Origin: Paludibacter sp.
Lineage (GTDB): Bacteria > Bacteroidota > Bacteroidia > Bacteroidales > Paludibacteraceae
Assembly (NCBI GenBank): GCA_028692715.1
Contig: JAQUWU010000003.1
Location: forward strand, 62,001 to 126,000
Length of the DNA: 64,000 nucleotides
Direction: 5' to 3'
Within the stretch, counting starts at the first letter, position 1, and every line of letters starts with the position of its first letter. The position numbers and the translations under genes were made by a program. The notes under the pieces are model-generated. The model was not told where the DNA came from, ran no database searches, and saw only the letters and a list, made by a program, of their open reading frames with translations. This document shows positions 34,761 to 44,778 of the stretch, in pieces.

Positions 34761-37349
34761 ATGAACTATAATAAATTCACAATCAAATCGCAAGAAGCAA
34801 TTCAACAGGCAGTTGAAATCGCTCAAAATAATGGTCAACAAGTTGTTGAAACTCCTCATTTGCTGAAAGCTATCATGCAAAAAGGCGAGGATGTAACTCA
34901 ATTTCTTCTAGGTAAACTGGGAGTTAATTTATCAACATTATCAGCTGAAAATGACAACTTAATCAATCATTTCCCGAAAGTATCAGGCGCTGAACCTTAC
35001 CTGAGCAGGGAGACAAATGCCGTTCTGCAAAAAGCAATTGACAAATCGGCTAAAGCGGGAGATCAGTTTGTTTCATTTGAATATATTTTGCTCGCTTTAG
35101 TTATGGAAAAAAACACCTTGACTAAAACACTTCAAAACAATGGAATAAATGAAAAAGACTTGTTGGAAGCCATCACTGAATTGCGAAAAGGCTCAAAGGT
35201 TAATTCTGAAAATGCAGAAGACACCTACAACGCCTTGGGAAAATACGCTATAAATTTAAATGAACAGGCCAGAGCTGGAAAGCTTGACCCCGTAATAGGA
35301 CGTGATGAAGAAATTCGTCGTGTACTTCAAATTTTAAGTCGTAGAACTAAAAACAATCCGATTCTTATTGGTGAACCGGGTACGGGGAAAACGGCAATTG
35401 CTGAAGGACTGGCACACAGAATAATTCGTGGTGATGTCCCGGAAAACTTGAAATCAAAACAAATTTTTTCGCTGGACATGGGCGCATTAATTGCAGGAGC
35501 CAAATACAAAGGAGAATTTGAAGAACGGTTAAAATCAGTTGTGAACGAAGTCATTAAAGCAGATGGAGAAGTCATTTTATTTATTGATGAAATTCATACA
35601 TTGGTGGGTGCCGGAAAAGGCGAAGGAGCAATGGATGCCGCAAATATTCTAAAACCGGCTTTGGCACGTGGCGAATTGCGCGCCATTGGTGCAACAACCT
35701 TGGACGAATACCAAAAGTACTTTGAAAAAGACAAAGCGTTGGAACGGCGATTTCAGATTGTAAAGGTGGACGAACCGGATATTGCTAGTACCATTTCAAT
35801 TTTACGTGGGCTAAAAGAACGTTACGAAAATCACCACAAAGTACAAATTAAAGATGATGCCATAATTGCAGCCGTTGAATTATCGAACCGCTATATTACC
35901 GATCGTTTTTTGCCGGATAAAGCCATCGACTTAATGGACGAAGCCGCAGCAAAATTACGCTTGGAAGTGGATTCTGTTCCTGAAGAACTAGACGTTATCG
36001 AACGAAACATCAAACAATTGGAGATTGAACGGGAAGCAATTAAACGGGAAAATGACACTCGTAAACTGGAACAACTAAATGCTGAAATTGCCAATTTGAA
36101 AGAAGAAGGTAAAAGTTTTCGAGCCAAATGGTCGAGCGAAAAAACCTTGATAGATAATATTCAACAATCCAAAATTGACATTGAAGATCTTAAATATCAG
36201 GCAGAAAAAGCAGAACGCGAGGGTGATTATGGGAAAGTGGCTGAAATCCGTTATGGAAAAATAAAATCAGTCGAAGCGCAAATTGAAGCTTTCCAAAAAG
36301 AATTAATTGTGCTTCAGGGCTCAAATGCCATGATTAAAGAAGAAGTGGACAGTGAAGATATAGCTGATGTAGTAAGTCGTTGGACGGGGATTCCTGTACG
36401 GAAAATGTTGCAAAGCGAAAAAGATAAATTACTGAATCTGGAAGAAGAACTTCACCAACGTATTGTTGGACAAGAGGAAGCAATTGTAGCCGTATCAGAC
36501 GCAGTACGTCGTAGTCGTGCAGGATTACAAGACCCCAAACGCCCGATTGGTTCTTTTATTTTCCTTGGCACTACCGGTGTTGGTAAAACAGAACTGGCAA
36601 AAGCGTTGGCAGAATATCTGTTCGATGATGAAAATATGATGACCAGAATAGATATGAGCGAATATCAGGAAAAATTCTCAGTAACCCGACTCATTGGCTC
36701 GCCTCCGGGATATGTTGGTTACGATGAGGGCGGACAATTATCTGAAGCTATCCGAAGAAAACCCTATTCTGTCGTTCTTTTTGATGAAATTGAAAAAGCG
36801 CATCCCGATGTGTTCAACGTTCTTTTGCAGGTTTTAGACGATGGCCGTTTAACTGATAACAAAGGACGTACAGTAAATTTCAAAAACACGATTATTATTA
36901 TGACTTCCAATATAGGATCAAATATTATTCGGGAGAATTTCGAAAAAATAAATGCAGCTAATCACGATGAAATAATTGAAGACACCAAGAATCAAGTTTT
37001 TGAACTATTGAAAAAAACCATTCGTCCTGAATTTCTGAATCGTATCGATGAAATGATAATGTTTTCTCCTCTTAATGAAGATCAAATTGAATCAATTGTC
37101 CGTATGCAAATTTCATTGGTTCAAAAAACCTTAAGTGAAAATGGAATAAAGTTAGAATTGACCGAAGCTGCCATTCATTTTATTGCTGCTGAAGGTTTCG
37201 ATCCGCAATATGGAGCACGTCCGGTGAAACGAGCTATTCAACGACTGGTTCTGAATAATTTGTCGAAACAATTGATTGCAGGAACGGTTCAAAATAACGA
37301 AGTGATAGTAGTGGATTTTGATGGTGAGAAGTTGATATATAAGAATTAA
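34761..37349 (+). CDS. clpB: ATP-dependent disaggregase ClpB
   Basis: An 862-residue Hsp100 chaperone that extracts polypeptides from aggregates together with DnaK. The N-terminal double Clp repeat (1-145) is followed by AAA-1 with Walker A GEPGTGKT (about 202-209), the middle coiled coil (about 400-525, rich in Glu/Lys/Gln) and AAA-2 with Walker A GTTGVGKT (about 603-610), where Thr replaces the usual Pro. The family box [13 protein letters not shown] is near the C-terminus. Length is normal. I see no CIRCE-type inverted repeat or clear -7 box upstream. Confidence 0.96.
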   Translation: MNYNKFTIKSQEAIQQAVEIAQNNGQQVVETPHLLKAIMQKGEDVTQFLLGKLGVNLSTLSAENDNLINHFPKVSGAEPYLSRETNAVLQKAIDKSAKAGDQFVSFEYILLALVMEKNTLTKTLQNNGINEKDLLEAITELRKGSKVNSENAEDTYNALGKYAINLNEQARAGKLDPVIGRDEEIRRVLQILSRRTKNNPILIGEPGTGKTAIAEGLAHRIIRGDVPENLKSKQIFSLDMGALIAGAKYKGEFEERLKSVVNEVIKADGEVILFIDEIHTLVGAGKGEGAMDAANILKPALARGELRAIGATTLDEYQKYFEKDKALERRFQIVKVDEPDIASTISILRGLKERYENHHKVQIKDDAIIAAVELSNRYITDRFLPDKAIDLMDEAAAKLRLEVDSVPEELDVIERNIKQLEIEREAIKRENDTRKLEQLNAEIANLKEEGKSFRAKWSSEKTLIDNIQQSKIDIEDLKYQAEKAEREGDYGKVAEIRYGKIKSVEAQIEAFQKELIVLQGSNAMIKEEVDSEDIADVVSRWTGIPVRKMLQSEKDKLLNLEEELHQRIVGQEEAIVAVSDAVRRSRAGLQDPKRPIGSFIFLGTTGVGKTELAKALAEYLFDDENMMTRIDMSEYQEKFSVTRLIGSPPGYVGYDEGGQLSEAIRRKPYSVVLFDEIEKAHPDVFNVLLQVLDDGRLTDNKGRTVNFKNTIIIMTSNIGSNIIRENFEKINAANHDEIIEDTKNQVFELLKKTIRPEFLNRIDEMIMFSPLNEDQIESIVRMQISLVQKTLSENGIKLELTEAAIHFIAAEGFDPQYGARPVKRAIQRLVLNNLSKQLIAGTVQNNEVIVVDFDGEKLIYKN

Positions 37350-37409
37350 AGACACCTAACCATTAAAGGGGAATATTTAGTATTGAGGGCGTCACTTAAA
37401 CATTTAAAA

Positions 37410-37676
37410 TCAAACAAATTCAACCCCAATTCCTTCACTTTCCAATAAGTTCAGGGATTTTGAACAAATATTAGGAGTACAAATAAGCGTAAGTTCCAAA
37501 TTGGGATTTACGCTTTTTATTTGTGTAACAATGTCAACTATCTTTAGTGCATCTTTTTGAATAATACGACTTTTTATCACTTTTCGAATACCAATTCGGT
37601 TTTCACCGAGTTCTACTAAATGAACACGTGAAGGTAATCCGTAAAATAACGGACTTGTTTCTGGAAAATTCTGCAT
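37410..37676 (-). CDS. Conserved-looking 88-residue protein, unknown function
   Basis: I do not recognise this protein. It is 88 residues, soluble, without signal peptide, with one Cys pair (C65 and C71 region, L-I-C-T-P-N-I-C-S-K-S). Predicted alternation is strand (RVHLVEL), strand (RIGIRKVI), helix (DALKIVDIVTQIKSV), strand (ELTLICT), helix, which would fit a small alpha/beta fold. It starts 19 bases after the 476-residue gene upstream on the same strand, so the two are probably co-translated and may act together. Base composition is like its neighbours. Confidence 0.65.
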   Translation of the reverse strand: MQNFPETSPLFYGLPSRVHLVELGENRIGIRKVIKSRIIQKDALKIVDIVTQIKSVNPNLELTLICTPNICSKSLNLLESEGIGVEFV

Positions 37677-37695
37677 ATCTGTACTTAAATCATTA

Positions 37696-39126
37696 TCAAA
37701 TCAATTCCGCACTATCTAATTCCAATTTATTTTTACCATATCCAAAGAGCTTGTTTTGACGAATGTGGTTAAATACTTTTTCTGGAACATAATTTACCAA
37801 ACTATCATCAGCATCTTCAATGAGTTTGTTTACCTGTACCGAACTAATTTCGAAGCTTTTAGATGGAATACTTTTTAGAATTAATATCTTTTTAGTAAGA
37901 TTCAGATATTGCCACAATAATTTATTTGATTCAGAAAAATGAGCATCTTGCGGATAAACAACTTCGCCTGTATTTGTATCAATATACGGATATAAATACA
38001 CTTTTACATTATCCTGAAACAGTGCTCCAATAGCCTGAAGTAATCCTCCGCGAAGATCGGTATAGTTAGACTCATCTAAAATTTTATCGAAAGTGGGCAT
38101 TCCCAATACGATTCTCAGTTTTATCATTTTAAACTGTCCGAAATAATTCACCAATTTAAAAAACCGTGTAAATTGAGAAATCATTACACTTTGCCCCATC
38201 ATGTTTAATAAGTCGACTCGATGTAGAAAATCCATTTCATCTAATTTTTCATTCTGTATCAATGAGTTGAGTGATATCTCGCAAAAGGCAATCGTATTAT
38301 CAGGTTTATAATCTTCGTCGCGCTTAAAAATGGCTAAACTGTCCTCAATAAATTTAATTCCCAGATTATTTATCGGTCTGAAATTTCCACGCATCAACAA
38401 CACGTTTTTTTTGTACAACATATCGCTGGGTTGTTGCACTTTCCCTCTTTCGTCGAACATAATAGCAGGAGTCATATTATTACTCACCAGCATGAGGTTA
38501 AGAATCCGATTATCCACCCAGCCCATGTCTGGTCCTTCAACGTAAATATAATCCACTTCCACGCGGTCGACACCTAAATTATCGAGCAATGACATTAATA
38601 CGTTTCTAGGATCTGCCCATTGAAAAAGTCCGCCATGAATTAAATTAATACCTAGTGCTCCTAAAGAGTATTGCTGCAACAAAGTATCATTTTCGTGCAA
38701 TTTTACATGAATAAAAAACTTATTCGGTTTGTACCTGTCAGTTCCTTCCACTGCAATTCCTAACCAACCACTTCCTTGGTTTGTTTTCATAAAATTCAGC
38801 GTTTCAACCGTATTGGCAAAAGCAAAAAACTTTTGAAAATTTTTCTTATCCAAGATTTCAATCAATTCATTGTATTCACAATCAACCATTTTCATTACAC
38901 GCTCTTCAGCCACATAACGCGATGGTTGACCCTGATTATAAAAATGATCGCTAAAAAGTTTATCATAAGCCGAAATGGATTTTGCAACTGTCTCGGATGC
39001 ACCACCGGCCTGAAACAAATGTCGTGCAGTTTCCTGACCGCCTCCAATTTCGGCAATGGCACCGTAATACTTCGAATCGATATTAATACGAACAGATTTT
39101 TCCTTGGTACTGAGTATGTTTGCCAT
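37696..39126 (-). CDS. Conserved protein of unknown function, 476 residues
   Basis: A 476-residue cytoplasmic protein without signal peptide or membrane segment. It has a striking N-terminal block YGAIAEIGGGQETARHLFQAGGASETVAKSISAYD (about 21-55) and later blocks such as LFQWADPRNVLMSLLDNLG (about 165-183) and RVEVDYIYVEGPDMGWVDNR (about 185-204). I know proteins of this type only as widely conserved hypotheticals with inconsistent automatic names; I do not assign a reaction. The glycine-rich and charged N-terminal block suggests a nucleotide or phosphate site (inference). It heads a two-gene unit with the 88-residue gene. A variant -7 box TAACTTTA lies at 39161-39168. Confidence 0.7.
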   Translation of the reverse strand: MANILSTKEKSVRINIDSKYYGAIAEIGGGQETARHLFQAGGASETVAKSISAYDKLFSDHFYNQGQPSRYVAEERVMKMVDCEYNELIEILDKKNFQKFFAFANTVETLNFMKTNQGSGWLGIAVEGTDRYKPNKFFIHVKLHENDTLLQQYSLGALGINLIHGGLFQWADPRNVLMSLLDNLGVDRVEVDYIYVEGPDMGWVDNRILNLMLVSNNMTPAIMFDERGKVQQPSDMLYKKNVLLMRGNFRPINNLGIKFIEDSLAIFKRDEDYKPDNTIAFCEISLNSLIQNEKLDEMDFLHRVDLLNMMGQSVMISQFTRFFKLVNYFGQFKMIKLRIVLGMPTFDKILDESNYTDLRGGLLQAIGALFQDNVKVYLYPYIDTNTGEVVYPQDAHFSESNKLLWQYLNLTKKILILKSIPSKSFEISSVQVNKLIEDADDSLVNYVPEKVFNHIRQNKLFGYGKNKLELDSAELI

Positions 39127-39220
39127 ATAAAATTATCGTTTTTATCCTGATTTTCAACTGTAAAGTTATTAAATTTTATTGAATTCTAAAAGTAGAATCG
39201 GGTTCAATAAATGTATAAAC

Positions 39221-39250
39221 AAAAAAGACGCAATTTTGTGCGTCTTTTTT
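39221..39250 (-). terminator. Terminator after the SGNH/MBOAT pair
   Basis: A perfect 12-bp stem, AAAAAAGACGCA/TGCGTCTTTTTT, with a 6-base loop, 23 bases after the SGNH gene stop. Confidence 0.88.
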
Positions 39251-39272
39251 ATACTTTTATCAAAATTCTTTT

Positions 39273-40778
39273 TTACTCTACACTGATTTGTGATATTCCT
39301 AAAATATTCAATGCCGGATTCATTGGTTCGGAGGCAAAAACAAAATATTTTAAGGGGTCATAACTTAAGTTGCAAATCAACGGAATGTCAATTATCATCT
39401 TTTGAGTTTTAAATTCAACCTGAACTTTCAAAATAATTGATTTCCCATATAAAAGAGATTGATTTTTTTTATCGATTTTTATAATAATTTTTTTAGCTCC
39501 TTGCGCTGGGACTACACATAACTCATTTACCAAATATCCATTCTGGATTACGGTATTCTGAAGAAGTACCTGACTAACACCATCGTTTTCCGGAGGATTG
39601 TTTTCGAAATAACCATCGCATGCATAAAAGAGTTGCTTCCATGCTATTTCCTTCGTGCGATCGGGTAACACATTTGGTAATTCCTGCCTGATATATTTTG
39701 CCAACTTATAGGCTGTCACTCGCGAACCGTAATAGGTCATATGTTGGTTTCCGCTTACGGTATTTTCGAAACATTCAGGACCAAATGCAGTTGTATCATA
39801 AGGTTGTTGTAAATCAAGCCAATGTTGTTCCGTGTTATTCATCGACGAAATTATTTCTTCTTTATATAAATTATAATTATGTACATGTTTATAATACATG
39901 GGTAGGGTCATCAAAACTAACTTTATATTATTTTTTTTACAAAGTTCAATGGTTTTTCGCAAATACATTTTTGCTTCAACACTTGGGAGGTTCAGATTAT
40001 AATCGTACCCAACAAATCCCGGCTTATCGTATTTCAACAAGGTGGAGTCTTCCAAACCGCTAGTGAAACGAATGTATCTTCCCAGATATAAACCCTGATT
40101 CGGTTGTTCCACTGAGTTAATAAGTTTTATATTCTTATTGATTTGCGTTGTGTCGCTGAAAATAAAACTATGATTTCGTAATGTATTAGACCATGCCGGC
40201 AAATAATTATCAGAAGTAAAAAGAATTGGAGTTGATTGCAACTTTTGTCCAATATTTTTACGTGCGGCAAAACTTTTAAACTGGTCGGACAACACTCCAT
40301 TTTTCAGTTTATGCGAATCATAGTCATTCATGGTGAACGTTTCCACTATTGCAATTTTAGGCTTACAAACAGCAATGGCTTCTTTCAAAGCAAAATAAGT
40401 ATCGGTCATTGTTGTTCCGGGCGATGCTAGTATAAAACAGCTTGCCCCCAATGCTGTTGATAAATTTTCAGGATTTAATCCGGTATATAAATGTGAGTTT
40501 CCAACCAATACAACATCAACGGGTTGCTTTTTGGTAAATTCATAATATGCATTCCATTTGCGTCGGGTGTGGTCGTTCGAATAGTCAGGATTGAAAAAAC
40601 CTTTACTGTCCGACAAATAAATGATGGACAGAATAATGATTGAGAAAGAAACTACTTTTATTAAAAGCGAATAAATTGTTTCTGGTTTTGAAACTTTTTC
40701 TTGAACGATTTTTTCATTCGGCTTCTGAACAACAGTATTCTGACGTTGTTTTTTTGTAGGTTTATTTAGATTTGCCAT
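39273..40778 (-). CDS. Membrane-anchored SGNH/DltD-like protein, MBOAT partner
   Basis: A 501-residue protein with a charged N-terminus, one transmembrane helix (about 35-58) and a large extracytoplasmic domain. It begins with an SGNH-hydrolase-like first block VDVVLVGNSHLYTGLNPENLS (about 92-112), where Gly-Asn-Ser-His would hold the nucleophile. Further parts (SPGTTMTDTYFALKEA near 133-148, LMTLPMYYKHVHNY) resemble AlgX/DltD-type proteins. It follows the MBOAT gene by 3 bases, so the pair should act together: MBOAT moves an acyl group across the membrane and this protein transfers or edits it on a surface polymer. The substrate is not determined. Confidence 0.75.
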   Translation of the reverse strand: MANLNKPTKKQRQNTVVQKPNEKIVQEKVSKPETIYSLLIKVVSFSIIILSIIYLSDSKGFFNPDYSNDHTRRKWNAYYEFTKKQPVDVVLVGNSHLYTGLNPENLSTALGASCFILASPGTTMTDTYFALKEAIAVCKPKIAIVETFTMNDYDSHKLKNGVLSDQFKSFAARKNIGQKLQSTPILFTSDNYLPAWSNTLRNHSFIFSDTTQINKNIKLINSVEQPNQGLYLGRYIRFTSGLEDSTLLKYDKPGFVGYDYNLNLPSVEAKMYLRKTIELCKKNNIKLVLMTLPMYYKHVHNYNLYKEEIISSMNNTEQHWLDLQQPYDTTAFGPECFENTVSGNQHMTYYGSRVTAYKLAKYIRQELPNVLPDRTKEIAWKQLFYACDGYFENNPPENDGVSQVLLQNTVIQNGYLVNELCVVPAQGAKKIIIKIDKKNQSLLYGKSIILKVQVEFKTQKMIIDIPLICNLSYDPLKYFVFASEPMNPALNILGISQISVE

Positions 40779-40781
40779 AAT

Positions 40782-42224
40782 TTAAAATTGAAAATAAATA
40801 AAACTATTATCGTTTGCCGAACCGTACGAACCTAGGAAAATGATACACAATACCAATGCGAAATACAAACTCCATCGAAAAATTGTTTTTGTAGAATAAA
40901 AGCGTTCAAGCAATTTTTCACCTAACTTCTCAGCAAAAAATTCATAAAACATCATCCCCAAAATAAGATAAATTACAAACTTGTATTCCAAACTGTTTAA
41001 GCCAAAATTATATAAATTTTCAACATTGGAGAAACCAATATTTTGGAAAACAAGAATGGCATCGGCAAAAGTTTGAGCACGGAAAAATATCAGTGATAAT
41101 GTCCAGCTGAGTGTCACAAATACGGCGGCAAAAATTCTTTTCAGTCCTTTGGAGTTTCTGAGTTTAAAAATCCGGTCGAAAATAATCAGAAATAAACCAT
41201 TGAGTGTCCCCCAAACGACAAAATTCCACGAAGCACCATGCCACAAACCGCTCAACACAAAAACAATAAGCGTATTAATTACTGTTCGGTTTACACCTTT
41301 TCTGTTTCCTCCAAGTGGGATATAAATATAGTCCTGAAACCAACTCGAAAGAGTGATATGCCAGCGTTTCCAAAAATCGGAAAAGGATGAAGCTAAATAA
41401 GGTCGACGAAAGTTTGTGGTCAGTTTAAATCCAAAGATACGTGCTGTACCGATGGCAATATCAGAATAAGCAGAGAAATCGAGATAAAGTTGAAAAGCAA
41501 AAAACACAACCGCCATAAGAAGCGAAATCCCTTTCGCATCGTTTATATTGCCATAAGCTTGATTTACAAAAATAGCCACTCTATCGGCAATCATAATTTT
41601 TTTAAACAACCCGAAAACAATTAATAGTAATCCCGTTCGTGTACTATGATAATCAAAGGTTTTACGGTCATCAAACTGTGGCAACAGATTTTTTGCACGT
41701 TCAATCGGACCGGCCACCAACTGAGGGAAAAAGCTTACAAAAGCCAGAAAATTAATCAATTTGTGAGTAGGCTCCATTTTTTTCAAATAGACATCGAGTG
41801 TATAACTCAATGATTGAAAGGTATAAAAGCTAATACCAACAGGTAGAATTATTTTTAATGGGATGTAATCGAATTTTGTCCCAAAAATAGCGAAGGTATC
41901 GACAAAACTGCCAACAAAGAAATTGTAATATTTAAAAAAACCGAGAAATCCCAAGTTTAAAGCCAAGCTTAAAATCAATAGTGTCTTTCTTCTTTTCTTA
42001 TTTTCGTCTGGAGTTTTAAAAATTTCCAATGCCAGAAAATAATCCATTAACGAACTGATAAGAATTAACGAAAGAAAACGCCAATCCCAAAAGCCATAAA
42101 AAATATAGCTAACTGTCAGTAGAAATAAATTCCGTAGTTTAATATCTTTTTTATTAAATATAAACCAGTAAAGTAAATATACAAGGGGAAGAAAAACTGC
42201 AAAATCGAAGGAATTAAAAAGCAT
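40782..42224 (-). CDS. MBOAT-family O-acyltransferase (AlgI-like)
   Basis: A 480-residue polytopic inner-membrane protein of the membrane-bound O-acyltransferase family. The conserved block RRPYLASSFSDFWKRWHITLSSWFQDYIYIPLGGNRKG (about 269-306) and the catalytic-histidine segment SGLWHGASWNFVVWG (about 324-338) are complete. About ten hydrophobic segments are visible. Such proteins pass acetyl groups to exopolysaccharide or cell-wall polymers. It is the first gene of a two-gene unit with the SGNH-like partner. A -7 box lies at 42277. Confidence 0.92.
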   Translation of the reverse strand: MLFNSFDFAVFLPLVYLLYWFIFNKKDIKLRNLFLLTVSYIFYGFWDWRFLSLILISSLMDYFLALEIFKTPDENKKRRKTLLILSLALNLGFLGFFKYYNFFVGSFVDTFAIFGTKFDYIPLKIILPVGISFYTFQSLSYTLDVYLKKMEPTHKLINFLAFVSFFPQLVAGPIERAKNLLPQFDDRKTFDYHSTRTGLLLIVFGLFKKIMIADRVAIFVNQAYGNINDAKGISLLMAVVFFAFQLYLDFSAYSDIAIGTARIFGFKLTTNFRRPYLASSFSDFWKRWHITLSSWFQDYIYIPLGGNRKGVNRTVINTLIVFVLSGLWHGASWNFVVWGTLNGLFLIIFDRIFKLRNSKGLKRIFAAVFVTLSWTLSLIFFRAQTFADAILVFQNIGFSNVENLYNFGLNSLEYKFVIYLILGMMFYEFFAEKLGEKLLERFYSTKTIFRWSLYFALVLCIIFLGSYGSANDNSFIYFQF

Positions 42225-42276
42225 AGATAAAGTAATTTAATTCATTTTTTGGAAATAAAACCCGATAAAAGTTCCG

Positions 42277-42284
42277 CAAAACTA
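42277..42284 (-). promoter_or_regulatory. Bacteroidota -7 box for the MBOAT gene
   Basis: TAGTTTTG on the minus strand, 52 bases upstream of the start codon. Confidence 0.5.
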
Positions 42285-42402
42285 ATATTTTTTTTAGTAA
42301 TAAATTTAGAACAAGCAGTTTATATTATTCTAAGACTCTCTTAAAAAGTATACAAAACTCATTATCAATTATTTAGTATTTTATAAATATTATTTTTCAT
42401 AA

Positions 42403-42434
42403 ATAAAAAAGGGCTTTGCTCTTAAGCTAAACCC
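42403..42434 (-). terminator. Terminator after the hydrogenase operon
   Basis: A stem AGGGTTTAGCT/AGCAAAGCCCT with two mismatches, followed on the minus strand by CTTTTTTATTT, 57 bases after the HydA stop. Confidence 0.65.
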
Positions 42435-42490
42435 TAATTTTGATGTGTGAAATTTGATTCTTTATTTTTTTACTTTTTTTGAAGCAGCAT

Positions 42491-44248
42491 TTAATAACTG
42501 CGCTTTACATATTCGGTATGTAATAAATGATGTGATTTATCTCCCAATGGTTCTTTCAGGAAATCTTTATAAAGGGTAAGTATCTCCGGATTTTCGTGCG
42601 ATTTTCGCAACACCTTGAAAGCATCTTCGGAATAAATCGATTCCGCTCGTTTCTGACGGATTTCAAAATTAGTCGGAATGGGTTGTCCCCCACCGCCAAG
42701 GCAACCTCCCGGGCAGGTCATTACTTCAATAAAAGTGTAAGGCGAATTTCCATTTTCAACATCTTCAAGTAAAATACGGGCGTTTTTTAAGGTGTGAGCT
42801 ACGGCCACTTTTATTTTCGTTCCATCCAAATCTACTTCTGCTTCGCGAATCCCTTTCATTCCACGCACTTCATTGAAATTAATGTTTGACAAGGTTTTAC
42901 CGGTATAAATTTCGTATGCGGTACGTAATGCAGCTTCCATTACACCACCTGTTGCTCCGAAAATCACAGCTGCTCCGGTTGATTCTCCCAAAGGATGATC
43001 GAAACTTTCTTCTGGCAAATGAGCAAAATCGACACCTATCTCCTTAAACATGCGAGATAATTCGCGGGTTGTAAGCACATAATCCACATCGTAAAAAAGT
43101 TCATTATCTGATAATTGCAATTTTTCTTTCCAATAATCGAAAGCGCCATCCATTTCAGGTCGCTTCGCTTCATATTTTTTTGCAGTACAAGGCATTATCG
43201 AAACAACAACAATATCTCGCGGATCAATGCCGGTTTTTTCGGCATAATATGTTTTTGCAATGGCTCCAAACATCTGTTGAGGCGATTTGCAACTGGATAA
43301 ATGTGCCAGAGAAGCAGGAAAAAAGTGTTCGATAAACGTAATCCAACCCGGCGAACAGGAAGTAATCATGGGTAATGTTCCACCGTTTTTAATCCTGCTC
43401 AACAATTCGTTTCCTTCTTCTATAATAGTCAAATCGGCAGCAAAATTTGTATCAAAAATTTTTGAAAATCCTAACCGACGTAATCCTCCGACCATTTTTC
43501 CGGTTACCAAACTTCCATAGGGCATTCCCATAGCTTCTCCAATTCCCACACGTATGGCAGGTGCCGTTTGAACTAATACTATTTTCTTGGGATTGTGTAT
43601 GGCTTCCCAAACATCGGACACTGAACTTCTTTCGGTTATTGCACCTGTTGGACAAACCAAAGCACATTGTCCACAATTGGTACAAGCTACTGAACCCAAT
43701 CCCTGATCAAGATAAGTTGAGATTTTGCTTTTTAATCCACGACCTGAAAAATCGATGGCTTTCACCGTCTGCATTTCGCTACAAACAGCCACACAACGAC
43801 CACAAAGAATACACTTTTCAGGGTCACGAATCAAAGAAAGTGATGTGTCATCAATTTCTAAATGTTCTTTGCGGGTACGAACAAACCTTCTCTCTTTAAT
43901 CCCAAAAGTGTAAGTTAGCTCCTGCAGTTCACAGTTTTGATTCCTGTCACAAATAAGGCAATCCTGTGGATGGTTTGCTAACAGCAATTCAACATTCATT
44001 TTTCTTGCATCTTGCACCCGCTTGTTGTTGGTCGTAATTTCCATGCCGTCCCACACTTTGGTAATGCACGAACGCAACAGCGAACGTGCTCCTTTCACTT
44101 CCACCACACAAACACCACACGATGCATTGTTCGAAACATCCTGCAAAAAACACAAGGTCGGGATTTTTATCCCTGACATTTTACAAGCTTCAAGTACCGT
44201 TTTACCTTCGGGTACCTCAACGATTTGATTATTTATTGTGATTTTCAT
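42491..44248 (-). CDS. hydA: [FeFe]-hydrogenase catalytic subunit
   Basis: A 585-residue hydrogenase of the NAD-linked multimeric type. Cofactor sites in order: [2Fe-2S] Cys33/44/47/61; His93-Cys97-Cys100-Cys106 cluster; two [4Fe-4S] clusters (Cys146/149/152/156 and Cys189/192/195/199); then the H-cluster domain with loops TSCSPGW (Cys298), MPCTAKKYE (Cys353) and MTCPGGCLGGGGQP (Cys512, Cys516). The first loop has Ser after Cys298, where the best-known enzymes have a second Cys. With the upstream NuoF- and NuoE-like subunits it should couple H2 formation to NAD(P)H, possibly with ferredoxin. No maturation genes (hydE, hydF, hydG) are in the window. Confidence 0.93.
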   Translation of the reverse strand: MKITINNQIVEVPEGKTVLEACKMSGIKIPTLCFLQDVSNNASCGVCVVEVKGARSLLRSCITKVWDGMEITTNNKRVQDARKMNVELLLANHPQDCLICDRNQNCELQELTYTFGIKERRFVRTRKEHLEIDDTSLSLIRDPEKCILCGRCVAVCSEMQTVKAIDFSGRGLKSKISTYLDQGLGSVACTNCGQCALVCPTGAITERSSVSDVWEAIHNPKKIVLVQTAPAIRVGIGEAMGMPYGSLVTGKMVGGLRRLGFSKIFDTNFAADLTIIEEGNELLSRIKNGGTLPMITSCSPGWITFIEHFFPASLAHLSSCKSPQQMFGAIAKTYYAEKTGIDPRDIVVVSIMPCTAKKYEAKRPEMDGAFDYWKEKLQLSDNELFYDVDYVLTTRELSRMFKEIGVDFAHLPEESFDHPLGESTGAAVIFGATGGVMEAALRTAYEIYTGKTLSNINFNEVRGMKGIREAEVDLDGTKIKVAVAHTLKNARILLEDVENGNSPYTFIEVMTCPGGCLGGGGQPIPTNFEIRQKRAESIYSEDAFKVLRKSHENPEILTLYKDFLKEPLGDKSHHLLHTEYVKRSY

Positions 44249-44277
44249 AATAGTAAAGAATTAAGCCCGACCCCCTG

Positions 44278-44291
44278 CCCCCAAATGGGGG
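44278..44291. repeat. CCCCCAAATGGGGG palindrome, left of the DUF559 gene
   Basis: A 14-base palindromic core between hydA and the DUF559 gene. The same core lies on the other side of that gene at 44765-44778. Confidence 0.8.
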
Positions 44292-44316
44292 TTCGAAGAA
44301 GGAGTTTCTGATTTTC

Positions 44317-44706
44317 TTAAGAAATTTGATTTCTGATTTTTTCTAAAACCTGATTAATATTTTTTATGACTTCTTCATTTGTAAAACGAATTACCTTGAA
44401 ACCTTCTTGGTTTAATTCATAAGTACGTTGTTCATCAGCCTCTTTTTGATAGTTGTGAATTTTTCCGTCTACTTCAATAATTAATTTACAGGAAAGAGCA
44501 ACAAAATCGGGAATATAGTTTCCAATAACATGTTGTCTTCGAAATTTCACACTTAACTTTTTACTTTTGATTTCTTCCCATAACCTTTCTTCAGCAATAG
44601 TCATATTATCCCGCATTTGCTTTCGTTTATCTTTCAAGACATGATATGTGAAAGGATTTGCAATATTCCAATGTTCAATAAAAGGATCTTTGTCTGAGTT
44701 AGTCAT
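44317..44706 (-). CDS. DUF559 endonuclease-like protein
   Basis: A 129-residue protein of the DUF559 family, related to Vsr and restriction-type nucleases. The core shows RDNMTIAEERLWEEIKSKKL (about 31-50), FRRQHVIGNYIPDFVALSCKLIIEVDGKIHN (about 55-85; Asp, Glu-x-Asp-Gly as the likely metal site) and GFKVIRFTNEEV (about 107-118). It sits inside the hydrogenase operon in the same direction, although it has no evident relation to hydrogen metabolism. It is flanked on both sides by identical CCCCCAAATGGGGG palindromes. That context suggests an inserted, mobile or repeat-associated gene (inference). Nuclease activity and target are unproven. Confidence 0.85.
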   Translation of the reverse strand: MTNSDKDPFIEHWNIANPFTYHVLKDKRKQMRDNMTIAEERLWEEIKSKKLSVKFRRQHVIGNYIPDFVALSCKLIIEVDGKIHNYQKEADEQRTYELNQEGFKVIRFTNEEVIKNINQVLEKIRNQIS

Positions 44707-44764
44707 AATTTTTCATTTAAATGAATGTTGAATATGATATGAATAAACAGAACTAATCTTTAAG

Positions 44765-44778
44765 CCCCCATTTGGGGG
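44765..44778. repeat. CCCCCATTTGGGGG palindrome, right of the DUF559 gene
   Basis: The reverse complement of the palindrome at 44278-44291. It lies between the DUF559 gene and the NuoF-like fusion gene. Confidence 0.8.
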
